From Nematocida homosporus (taxonomy: Eukaryota > Microsporidia): a stretch of 64,000 nucleotides of DNA. The stretch covers positions 186,001 to 250,000 of the forward strand of contig NW_026250688.1 of assembly GCF_024244095.1 (NCBI RefSeq). The letters are read 5' to 3'. Below, piece by piece: positions 45,370-53,287 of the stretch. A program made the position numbers and the translations under genes. Under the pieces are notes generated by a model, which made no database searches, was not told the DNA's origin, and saw nothing but the letters and a program-made list of their open reading frames with translations. The stretch's first letter is position 1. Every line of letters starts with the position of its first letter.

Positions 45370-47040
45370 ATGATCAAACTAATGAATAAGAATTATTTCG
45401 AAAGAAAACCATGGTTTCTGGCTATTATTGGGTTGGGATTTGTTGGGTTGGGTTGGGTAATGGTTGTTTTTAGTCGAAATAGGAAAGATCCTGATCAGAT
45501 GATCAATGAAATGCCTACTAATCAGCCAAATGATGTTTTGATTGATGACGTGTCAATTTCAAAATCTGGACAAAATAATAGTAATCCTCTCATCCCAATG
45601 GATTATGATGAATCAAGATTTATTTTGGATGATTTATCGGTAGTTTATGTAATTCAGAACACAGATGAACAAGTGTTGGAGCATGTTGAATTGTCGTTTT
45701 TGAAATCTCCTTTGGTTTATAAGGAGTGTAAATTAGCTAAGGTGGTTGATGTTTCTGAGAAGGAATATACCTTGCATTTAGATGGTGAACATAAGTACTT
45801 GCCTACTTACTTGGTTAATATCTGTAAATGGATTATTGTTCAGAAGTACTGGATTACGGGTATTGAAATTAAGTTGGCGGTTCTTTATTCTTCTTTGGCC
45901 GATCTTTTGAAGTATACGAATGCTCGAGTTGTGACTTTGGTTGAGTGCCGGATTGGATTAGAGGCTTTGGTGGCTTTAGGAGGGTGTTCTTTGTTAGATA
46001 CTTTGATTATAGCTAACAATTGTAAATTTATAGATATGGATGTGAATGGTGCAGGACATGATACTGGCTTATCGGTGGTTAGTCCTGGGCCTAAATCCAG
46101 TTGGAAAGTTTCGGTATCCTATCCGGCCACTCTTATTATTGCTAACCAGAAGGAAGGTTTAGTGGCCACTTTGTTACAGACAGTTCGGTTTGCTAATTTG
46201 CGTTCATTAGAGCTGAAGAACACAATGCTTACCGATTTAAGTGTTTTGGGGTACGTTGATGCGACTGGAGTACAAGAACTGTATATTGTAAATGAGCTGA
46301 ATTTAGCTAAAGTATCTCTAGCGGGTATTGCTAAATGGACTAACTTGCATACTTTAGTGATTTGCAAGAACCAGATTGGCTACCAGATTGAACTATCTGA
46401 ACTGGGCTATGAAGCACTTAAAAAGCTTAGGACCCTTCAGATTGAGCACTACTTATATGCTAAACTGATTAGCCATCGGCTCATTAAGTTTAATAGTGAG
46501 AATGAAATTACTATTCTGGTTGAACACCCGCCTAAAACTCTCTATGGTGAAGTTCGCACGATTAAGTGCTTTTTTGACCCGGCTACGGCTTACATTGAAG
46601 TATACATTCCCTTGGAAGGACTTGATCTGGTGTTAATGACTGAAATGAGATACCCATTCGCACTGCTTAAACCTAAAACCCTCTTTATTGATTGCATGAC
46701 TAAAAATGCGATTGTTCTCCCTAAACACGATCTGGTTTGGAAAGGTCTGTCTGAATCGTACAAAGATGCCTCCTCACTTAAAACTCTTATCATTAATTCG
46801 GTCCAACAAACCGGTCCTATCAATACCCCAACTAATACTTACTTTGCCGATATGAAGTACTTTACCCAAGTCACTCAGTTCCTTTGGGAGTTTATTCAGC
46901 TGCCCAATACTAAACTACTGATTGCTCTTCGTCGTGCTAATCCAACTCAAACTCCAGCCGCCACTCTATTTGTACAGACTCCATTAGAAAGAAGGTTCTT
47001 CCCCTTCCTAACCCCAACTCTTAAACAAATCCTAAGCTAG
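45370..47040 (+). CDS. Signal-anchored LRR-like protein, unknown
   Basis: 556 residues from ATG 45370; a GTG just before is not used. A basic N-terminus precedes a membrane helix (about 16-36, FLAIIGLGFVGLGWVMVVF). An acidic linker comes next, then a large Leu-rich region with LRR-like strands: ARVVTLVECRIGLEALVAL, SLLDTLIIANNCKF, LRSLELKNTMLTDLSVLG, VQELYIVNELNLAKVSL and LHTLVICKNQIG. The repeats are the clearest LRR signature in the window but vary in length. It is predicted to be a type II membrane protein. It shares its plan with the proteins at 25337 and 41137. The function is unknown; host-facing recognition is a guess. Confidence 0.68.
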   Translation: MIKLMNKNYFERKPWFLAIIGLGFVGLGWVMVVFSRNRKDPDQMINEMPTNQPNDVLIDDVSISKSGQNNSNPLIPMDYDESRFILDDLSVVYVIQNTDEQVLEHVELSFLKSPLVYKECKLAKVVDVSEKEYTLHLDGEHKYLPTYLVNICKWIIVQKYWITGIEIKLAVLYSSLADLLKYTNARVVTLVECRIGLEALVALGGCSLLDTLIIANNCKFIDMDVNGAGHDTGLSVVSPGPKSSWKVSVSYPATLIIANQKEGLVATLLQTVRFANLRSLELKNTMLTDLSVLGYVDATGVQELYIVNELNLAKVSLAGIAKWTNLHTLVICKNQIGYQIELSELGYEALKKLRTLQIEHYLYAKLISHRLIKFNSENEITILVEHPPKTLYGEVRTIKCFFDPATAYIEVYIPLEGLDLVLMTEMRYPFALLKPKTLFIDCMTKNAIVLPKHDLVWKGLSESYKDASSLKTLIINSVQQTGPINTPTNTYFADMKYFTQVTQFLWEFIQLPNTKLLIALRRANPTQTPAATLFVQTPLERRFFPFLTPTLKQILS

Positions 47041-47157
47041 CTTGCCCAATAATAACCTAGATAAACAGCTAGTCAGACTAATAAATATATCAACTATTCT
47101 TATAACCTAATACTAACCCAATAATACTAATCCAATACTATCATTCACCAACCCAAA

Positions 47158-49089
47158 CTAATTCCGAGTACTCACTTGCCAACTCTTAAGTCTAGTAGCC
47201 GCTTCAGTAAGTGTTTCAGAGGAAGTTGTTACTTTTAAGTTCTTCTGCACCCATTGACTTATCTTGCTTTGGTACTTGATAAAACGAGTATCCAATAGAA
47301 TTACATAGCAATAATCACTCGCTTTCCGAACAGCCCGGCCAATTGTCTGATTAACCACACACATAGCTCGGTCAATAAAGAACTCTTTTCCTTGTAGTTT
47401 AAGTTGGTAAGCCGTTTCCGCCGTAGGTTTAGGCAATGGCAGTCCCCCAATAATCAGCACCCGGCACAATTCATCGGCAAAGTTAACTCCTTCACTAAAA
47501 CACCCGCCCATAACACAGAATAGCAAAGCCTTCTTCTGTTGCGCAATCTTCAAGCGGTAAGTAGCTAAAGAACTATCTCCTTCAAACAAACACTCAATCC
47601 CCTTATCTAAAGCCAAGCCCCCATCCATTTTCTCCTTCATTTGACCCACGCGTTCTTTACACATCCCCAATACATCCTTAGACTGAACAAAAACCAGCAC
47701 GCCCCCTGAATCTATCCGCTGAACATGTTCTACCGCCAAATCACAAATCTTACGCACCTCTATCTCACGCCGCGGGTAAGTAAAAAGCGCGTCATTACAG
47801 AGACTAACTACTATATTCTGACATACGGCCGGATAACTCTTACTCACTACTTCCCGCTTAAACAACTTACCTATATCAGTTGAGGGAAACAAAGTCCCAC
47901 CAATAATCAGCACACTTTTCGCACTGTTCAAGTGACTAAGAAACTCCCCTGGTAAAACACTCTTCAAAACCAACCGCTCTTCACTCGCCATCACATAACT
48001 ACTCTTATCACACCGACCCAAAAGTTCAGCTAATTTACCCATCTGGTCAATACACACTCCCACCCGGTTTTCAATATCACTAGCTCGTAAAGGCGCAATC
48101 CATCGGCCCGGTCGGTACTTCTTAATACTTTCCCCAATTTGCAACAGATCAGTCTCCGCCAAGTCACACAAGTAAATAAACCGATTAATCCCAACTATCT
48201 CCCCATCTCCACTCAGTCCGTACTGGTACACCTTCTCCATCAAAATGTACAGTTCCAAAACCATTACTCGTTTCTTCCCAACTTCCTTACCCAGGTACTC
48301 TTTCGTTTCATGCAAGGCCATCTTTATCTCATTCAAATCTACCTCCACCGAATTCTCTTCTACCACACTCCCGTACAAATTATGTCCTTCATCCACAATC
48401 ACCAAAGCATCACTAGCCCAAATCCGGTACTCTGCAAAGAAGTCCGGCTTCAGAATATGCGAGTACGGCAGAATAACAAAACCACTCCGTGGCACTTGAT
48501 TACGCAAGTAGTAATAAGGACACTCCCCACATTCCCGTCCCCGTTTAACAGCCGCCTCAATACTAATTGTCTCCTGTCTCTCTCCTAAACCACCCCGATG
48601 GGTCTGCCACTTATTGTAATACGCACACTTCTTCTGAGCAACCACCAACTGGCAAGCATGATTAATATCCACTGATTCCCGCACTCGTTCATGAATACAA
48701 GTCACTCGCCTACTACCCAGTACTACTCCTAAGTACTTCCTACCCACCACTCTATTCAGCCAAGCCAACTCTTTAACCACCTGATCCATCTGTTCATGTG
48801 TCCGACAAGCATAAATCACTTGTTTCGGCCTAGTCTTATACAGCTCACCCAGAATCTGCACATTTTCCACCGATACTCCTCCTAAATCCACTTCCTCACC
48901 CAAGTATCCCATACCAATCAGCAAAGCAGAGACTGTCTTCCCCGTCCCAGTCGGACTCTCAAGCACCCCAAGACCACCCCCATCCACAATCTCCAATCCA
49001 TCCTTTACCATCTCCAACTGCCCCGGGTACAATCTAATCCCCGACAACTCACCCACTAACTGAGCCAAATCTAACCCGCGCCCAACCAT
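47158..49089 (-). CDS. CHL1: Chl1/DDX11-like iron-sulphur DNA helicase
   Basis: Superfamily 2 (XPD/Rad3-type) 5'-3' helicase. The 643-residue product shows GIRLYPGQLEMV (Q-motif region), Walker A ESPTGTGKTVSAL, the Fe-S domain with Cys residues in VTCIHERV, HACQLV, KKCAYYNKW and ECGECPYYYLRN, Walker B IVDEGHNLY, and late motifs GGCFSEGVNFAD and VNQTIGRAVRKASDY. The S-R-x-x-x-C segment and the short Fe-S insert fit Chl1/DDX11, which acts in sister-chromatid cohesion, better than XPD. It is shorter than yeast Chl1 (about 860). The start at ATG 49089 is preferred over a GTG upstream. XPD itself or RTEL1 remain alternatives. Confidence 0.8.
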   Translation of the reverse strand: MVGRGLDLAQLVGELSGIRLYPGQLEMVKDGLEIVDGGGLGVLESPTGTGKTVSALLIGMGYLGEEVDLGGVSVENVQILGELYKTRPKQVIYACRTHEQMDQVVKELAWLNRVVGRKYLGVVLGSRRVTCIHERVRESVDINHACQLVVAQKKCAYYNKWQTHRGGLGERQETISIEAAVKRGRECGECPYYYLRNQVPRSGFVILPYSHILKPDFFAEYRIWASDALVIVDEGHNLYGSVVEENSVEVDLNEIKMALHETKEYLGKEVGKKRVMVLELYILMEKVYQYGLSGDGEIVGINRFIYLCDLAETDLLQIGESIKKYRPGRWIAPLRASDIENRVGVCIDQMGKLAELLGRCDKSSYVMASEERLVLKSVLPGEFLSHLNSAKSVLIIGGTLFPSTDIGKLFKREVVSKSYPAVCQNIVVSLCNDALFTYPRREIEVRKICDLAVEHVQRIDSGGVLVFVQSKDVLGMCKERVGQMKEKMDGGLALDKGIECLFEGDSSLATYRLKIAQQKKALLFCVMGGCFSEGVNFADELCRVLIIGGLPLPKPTAETAYQLKLQGKEFFIDRAMCVVNQTIGRAVRKASDYCYVILLDTRFIKYQSKISQWVQKNLKVTTSSETLTEAATRLKSWQVSTRN

Positions 49090-49149
49090 AAAAATACTCA
49101 CTCACTCCCAACTCCCCTTTCAACTACCACAACTACACTCTCTCTTGGG

Positions 49150-49740
49150 TTAGTATAAGATAGCAATCTACTTTACTTTACTATACTGACTACTAAGTGA
49201 ATACCAACTGAATAACACATAATATACTGACTACTATATTCTACTTTACTGAATACCAACTGAATGACATATTATAATATACTCTATTGACTACTTTACT
49301 TTACTCTACTGGCTACTCTACTCTACTGAATAACATACTCTACTCTACTTTATTGACTACCAACTGAATAGCATACCAACTCTGCTGACTAACATACTAT
49401 AATATACTCTATTGACTACTCTACTGGTTACTCTAGTGACTACTCTACTGGTTACTCTAGTGACTACTCTACTTTACTTTACTATATTGACTACTCTACT
49501 GCATACTAACTGAATAACATACTATATTCTACTTTACTGACTAACATACTTTACTGACTAACATACTTTACTGACTACTATACTATAATATACTTTATTG
49601 ACTACTTTACTGAATAACATACTTACTTTACTGACTACTTTACTGAATACCAACTGAATAACATACTAGCATATACTCTACTGAATATCAACTGAATACC
49701 ATACTAACTCAACTCAACTCAACTCAACTCAACTCAATAC
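49150..49740. repeat. Low-complexity TACTTTACTGACTAC tract
   Basis: About 590 bp of C/T/A words (ACTTTACTGACTAC, TACTATAATATACTC, CTGAATAACATAC, ACCAACTGAATA) repeat irregularly with almost no G except in CTGA. No gene lies between the Chl1-like start and uL14. Confidence 0.75.
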
Positions 49741-49789
49741 ATAATTTAACGCAACTTGTTGTTTATTAGTTTGTCGTTCCATCCATAGC

Positions 49790-50221
49790 TTACTTAACAC
49801 AAGAAGCCATAGCTGCAATCTTTGACCAATGATCAGCACATTCCTTAGCTACTGGCCCAGAAACTGCCGTTCCTTTTGGCTCACCTTTAGGAGTAATAAC
49901 CACTGCTGCATTATCTTCAAATGAAATGAAAAGACCCTCTTTACGCCGCCAAGACTTCCTCTGTCTAATTAACACAGCTGGAACAACCTTCTTACGCATA
50001 TCTGGCTTACCCTTCTTAACTGACGTAATCAGAATATCTCCAGGTGAAGCAAAAGGCAACCTACTTAAAGTCGTTCTAGGACCTTTTACTGCAATGATTT
50101 TAAGGACATTCGCGCCACCATTATCGGCACACTTAATTACTGAACCTACTTGGACACCAGGAGTCATCCTATATCTGCCACCAATACGCGTAATACCCGA
50201 CTTTTCGTTCTTGCCTACCAT
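49790..50221 (-). CDS. RPL23: 60S ribosomal protein L23 (uL14)
   Basis: A component of the large subunit at the intersubunit face. The 143-residue product is typical of eukaryotic uL14: GSVIKCADNGGANVLKIIAVKG (with the family C-A-D-N-S/G-G motif), the basic AVLIRQRKSWRR loop, YISFEDNA-like LFISFEDNAAVVITPKGEPKGTAVSGPVAKECADHW, and a C-terminal AAMA helix. The start at 50221 is preceded by a C-run at 7 nt. It is divergent from the Cdc7 gene, whose ATG is 31 bp away. Confidence 0.96.
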   Translation of the reverse strand: MVGKNEKSGITRIGGRYRMTPGVQVGSVIKCADNGGANVLKIIAVKGPRTTLSRLPFASPGDILITSVKKGKPDMRKKVVPAVLIRQRKSWRRKEGLFISFEDNAAVVITPKGEPKGTAVSGPVAKECADHWSKIAAMASCVK

Positions 50222-50228
50222 TACTACA

Positions 50229-50232
50229 GGGG
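50229..50232 (-). promoter_or_regulatory. C-run (CCC-type) start-proximal motif of uL14
   Basis: CCCC on the minus strand lies 7 nt before the uL14 ATG, the same spacing as at RPS21. This is consistent with the CCC-like motif linked to highly expressed microsporidian genes. Confidence 0.45.
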
Positions 50233-50252
50233 AATGGAAAAAGAAAAGAAAA

Positions 50253-51329
50253 ATGGAAGAGACATCTCAATGGGGTAGATTTAAAGCGATAAGAAAGATA
50301 GGCGAAGGGACTTTTAGTTCTGTCTTTCTAGTGGAGGATAAGAAGACCTGTCGTGAATTAGCTCTTAAAAGAATTACTCAGACCACTGCTCCTTCTAGAA
50401 TAGCTAATGAGTTACGGTATCTTTTGGAGTTGAAAGGAGAAAGGAATATTATTGAGTTAGTAGCTGTAGTTAGAGATAAGAATGATGTTTTGATGGCCTT
50501 TCCTTATATAGTAAGTACTGATTTTAAGGAGATATTGAGTAAAAGGTCTTTGGCTGATATTAAGTCTTACATGCGCGAGTTGTTACAAGGACTGGTGCCA
50601 GTTCATGCTTTAGGTATTATTCATCGTGATATTAAGCCGGGGAACTTCCTCTATAATATGGAGACTAAGCAAGGATGTCTGATTGATTTTGGACTTTCGC
50701 AAAGAGTCAGTCTGGATATGAGTAGTAGTAGTAGTAGTAGAGTAGGGAGTAGTAGAGTAGGTGGTAGTGGAGTGAGTAGTGGAGGAGTTGGAGGAGTGGC
50801 TAAGAAGCAGAGGTTCTTCTTTACGGCTTATCCTAGTTTGCGAGGGGGAGATAAGAGTTCGGTGACGAGACCGCCGGGGTACTTGTTAAGGGATGGACGA
50901 CCGGGTATGGATGCGGCTAGATCGGGTACGCGGGGGTTTAGGGCGCCGGAAGTCTTATTTAGAGTGGAGAATCAAACGACGGCTATAGATGTATGGAGTG
51001 CTGGGGTGATTTTATTGGTCTTGTTAGCGAAGAAGTATCCTTTCTTCTGTGAGAAGGATGATGTAAGTGCTTTGGTAGAATTAGCTGGTATATTTGGAGG
51101 TCAGGAGATGAGAGAAGCAGCTAGACATTATCAAAGAGTTTGGAAGAGTAATATAGAAGAGTGTATTGGTACTAAGATACCCTTTCGTACGGTAGTTAAG
51201 TTATGTACGGGTGGGAATGAGATGTATCCGGATTCAGTCTTTGACTTACTAGATAAGATGTTAGCTTTAAAGGATGTAGAACGTATTACAGCTGAAGAAG
51301 CCTTAAGACATCGATTCTTCCTAGATTAA
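50253..51329 (+). CDS. CDC7: Cdc7-type protein kinase
   Basis: Dbf4-dependent kinase catalytic subunit that fires replication origins by phosphorylating MCM proteins. The 358-residue product shows the glycine loop GEGTFSSVF (17-25), Lys39 in LALKRI, HRDIKPGNFLYN (124-135) and LIDFGLSQR (143-151). A Ser/Gly/Arg-rich kinase insert of about 60 residues follows, then GTRGFRAPEVLFRVENQTTAIDVWSAGVI, nearly diagnostic for Cdc7. C-terminal ALKDVERITAEEALRHRFFL ends the kinase lobe. The reading frame stays open backwards through the uL14 gene on the other strand, but ATG 50253 gives the natural kinase start. An out-of-frame ATG at 50234 precedes it. No Dbf4 gene is seen here. Confidence 0.93.
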   Translation: MEETSQWGRFKAIRKIGEGTFSSVFLVEDKKTCRELALKRITQTTAPSRIANELRYLLELKGERNIIELVAVVRDKNDVLMAFPYIVSTDFKEILSKRSLADIKSYMRELLQGLVPVHALGIIHRDIKPGNFLYNMETKQGCLIDFGLSQRVSLDMSSSSSSRVGSSRVGGSGVSSGGVGGVAKKQRFFFTAYPSLRGGDKSSVTRPPGYLLRDGRPGMDAARSGTRGFRAPEVLFRVENQTTAIDVWSAGVILLVLLAKKYPFFCEKDDVSALVELAGIFGGQEMREAARHYQRVWKSNIEECIGTKIPFRTVVKLCTGGNEMYPDSVFDLLDKMLALKDVERITAEEALRHRFFLD

Positions 51330-51334
51330 AGTAA

Positions 51335-51690
51335 GTTTATGTTAAGTTAGTATTGAGTTGAGTTGAGTTAGTTAAAAGGATAATAAAGGCTACTGAAGAA
51401 GAATTTGGGTTGGGTTAGGATTTGGTTTTAGTTTTAAATTGGGTTAGTATTGAGTTGAGATAAGATTATGTTAGTATTGAGGTGGGTTAAGTTAGATTGA
51501 GGTGGATTAAGTTGAGTTGGGTTAAGTTAGATGATGTTATTGAGTTAGATTGAGGTAGGTTAAGTTGAGATAAGACTAAGTTAGATGATGTTATTAACTT
51601 GAGATAAGACTAAGTCAGATGATGTTATTAAGTTATTAAGTTGATATAAAATAAGATTGAGATAGTAGCTGAATAAATTAGTAGATAAGT
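51335..51690. repeat. G/T/A-rich TTAAGTTGAGATAAGA tract
   Basis: The gap between the convergent Cdc7 and MBOAT genes is made of TTGAGTTGAGTTAG, GATAAGACTAAGTTAGATGATGTTATT (repeated about three times) and related words with almost no C. Confidence 0.65.
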
Positions 51691-51693
51691 TGT

Positions 51694-53121
51694 TTATTGG
51701 GAGGTGGGTGTTGGGGTGGATTTATGGGGGCGGTGACGGCCGGAAAGATCGGCGGGAGTGGCAGGAAGGTCTGAATCATCTTGTGGAGGTGCAGGGGCAT
51801 TTAAAGAAGCAGAAACACGACGGGACATACCACAAAGACAAATGAACTGGCCATAGTACTTAGAAAGACTCCAGAGGTACATAACTAAACTAGGCGGATA
51901 GAAAGGAACAATCATGAAGTAAGAGAAAAAGACCCGGGCAAATATTAGATTAATAATAGTAGCTAAGTATCCATCTAGACCAAATTGAGCTGTTATACTA
52001 TCTATACCACAAGCTAGCATAAAGATAGAAAGAGTTGCTAAGACAAGAGCACCTAAAGATTGTGGGAAAAGAAGTACGTGTCCATAAGCTAGTAAAGAAG
52101 TTCTTAAGTACTCGTCAAAGAATGAGTTGGTACTAGATGACTTAGTAGTGAATAAAACTCGGCCTAACACATGCATAAACTTAGACCCTTGTATATTCCA
52201 GGCAGCACACATTTCAGCAAAACTACCAGATAAGATTAGTTCTTTAGGTTTAGTATTGCTCATATCAGTAATAAAATGAGTTAAGTAACTAGCCTCCTCT
52301 AAGTACCATTTCGCTAAAAGACTTAACTGGCCCACTACGCCTAGTAACTCAATCATAGGAACAGCCCAAAGACCATTAGTCTTACTAGCAGCAGCTACTA
52401 CTTGCTGGTAAATAACGGGATAAACTACTAGCCAAGTCAAACCTACCCCAAACTTAGCCAATCCCAAAGCAACCAATCGGTAGTACTCCTTAATAGCTAA
52501 GTGTTCTTTGATTGTGGCAATCCGTTTAGCATCAGTTTCTTGTCCTACTTCGGCATCTATCTTCTCCTTAGGAATTTGGGCAGTTAGAGTAGTATACCCT
52601 AAATCTTGCCACTTACTATAAGCAGCATAGGACAGAACTGGCCCATAACGCATCCCAGGAATAAAGAAGATGTACCCAAAGTACCGCATAACTCCCATTG
52701 ACTGGGGCAAGTATTCTAGTGCTAAGTAAACGTACTTCATAAAAAGCACTGATAAGGTCAAGAACAAATTGTTATCATTCGTATCATAAACCAAGTAAGC
52801 TATAAGCATTAGAATTAAGTTCAAAGCAACAACAACTTTAACTCGACTATCTTTCTCTTTTAAGGGCAGATAGCATAAAAACAAGTTCACAACTACACTC
52901 AGTACAATCAAACTCAAATTAAGCGTATTATAAAGTATACCCAAGATCAAAAGACCAAAGATTAGATGTAAAATCTCACGAATGTACAAACAGTTAGATA
53001 AATGCGGACTTAAAAAAGAGAGTAAATAAGATAAGATAGAGGCCAAAACTAAACGATGATCCGCTGGGGATATTTTAGTTAGCGAAGTATTAAGTAATTC
53101 AACTAAATAATCAATCTGCAT
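51694..53121 (-). CDS. MBOAT lysophospholipid acyltransferase
   Basis: Membrane-bound O-acyltransferase of 475 residues with about 10 hydrophobic helices, probably transferring acyl-CoA to lysophospholipids (yeast Ale1/LPCAT3 type). Family landmarks: PGMRYGPVLSYAAYSKW in the first half, the AAWNIQGSKFMHVLGRVLF block (equivalent to the W-N-I-x-T-x-x-F/W-L-x-x-x-V-Y motif with the conserved Asn), the segment LLAYGHVLLFPQSLGAL carrying the presumptive catalytic His, and the late helices FSYFMIVPFYPPSLVMYLWSLSKYYG. The usual F-W-H-G around the His is altered to Y-G-H. It acts in ER membrane remodelling and complements the choline kinase at 24 kb. The start at ATG 53121 follows a TTG-only extension. 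The C-terminus is cytosolic and Pro/Ser-rich. Confidence 0.82.
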   Translation of the reverse strand: MQIDYLVELLNTSLTKISPADHRLVLASILSYLLSFLSPHLSNCLYIREILHLIFGLLILGILYNTLNLSLIVLSVVVNLFLCYLPLKEKDSRVKVVVALNLILMLIAYLVYDTNDNNLFLTLSVLFMKYVYLALEYLPQSMGVMRYFGYIFFIPGMRYGPVLSYAAYSKWQDLGYTTLTAQIPKEKIDAEVGQETDAKRIATIKEHLAIKEYYRLVALGLAKFGVGLTWLVVYPVIYQQVVAAASKTNGLWAVPMIELLGVVGQLSLLAKWYLEEASYLTHFITDMSNTKPKELILSGSFAEMCAAWNIQGSKFMHVLGRVLFTTKSSSTNSFFDEYLRTSLLAYGHVLLFPQSLGALVLATLSIFMLACGIDSITAQFGLDGYLATIINLIFARVFFSYFMIVPFYPPSLVMYLWSLSKYYGQFICLCGMSRRVSASLNAPAPPQDDSDLPATPADLSGRHRPHKSTPTPTSQ

Positions 53122-53287
53122 GGTCAAAAAATAAAAAGGAGTTAAACCCTTCCATTTTCCTTATCGGCTAGCTCTTATTTTGGTTTAAGGAAACTTAAAT
53201 ACTCACTAAATAACAAGTAAATACTAATCTAAGTTCAAAATCAAGAGATATACCATATAAGGATATTGGCAGCAATCGCAAATTTTT

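Noticed and set aside
49926..50252. N-terminal extension of the Cdc7 kinase across the uL14 gene
   Set aside because: The 109 extra codons are the antisense of uL14 and have no kinase-like content. ATG 50253 starts just before the glycine loop.
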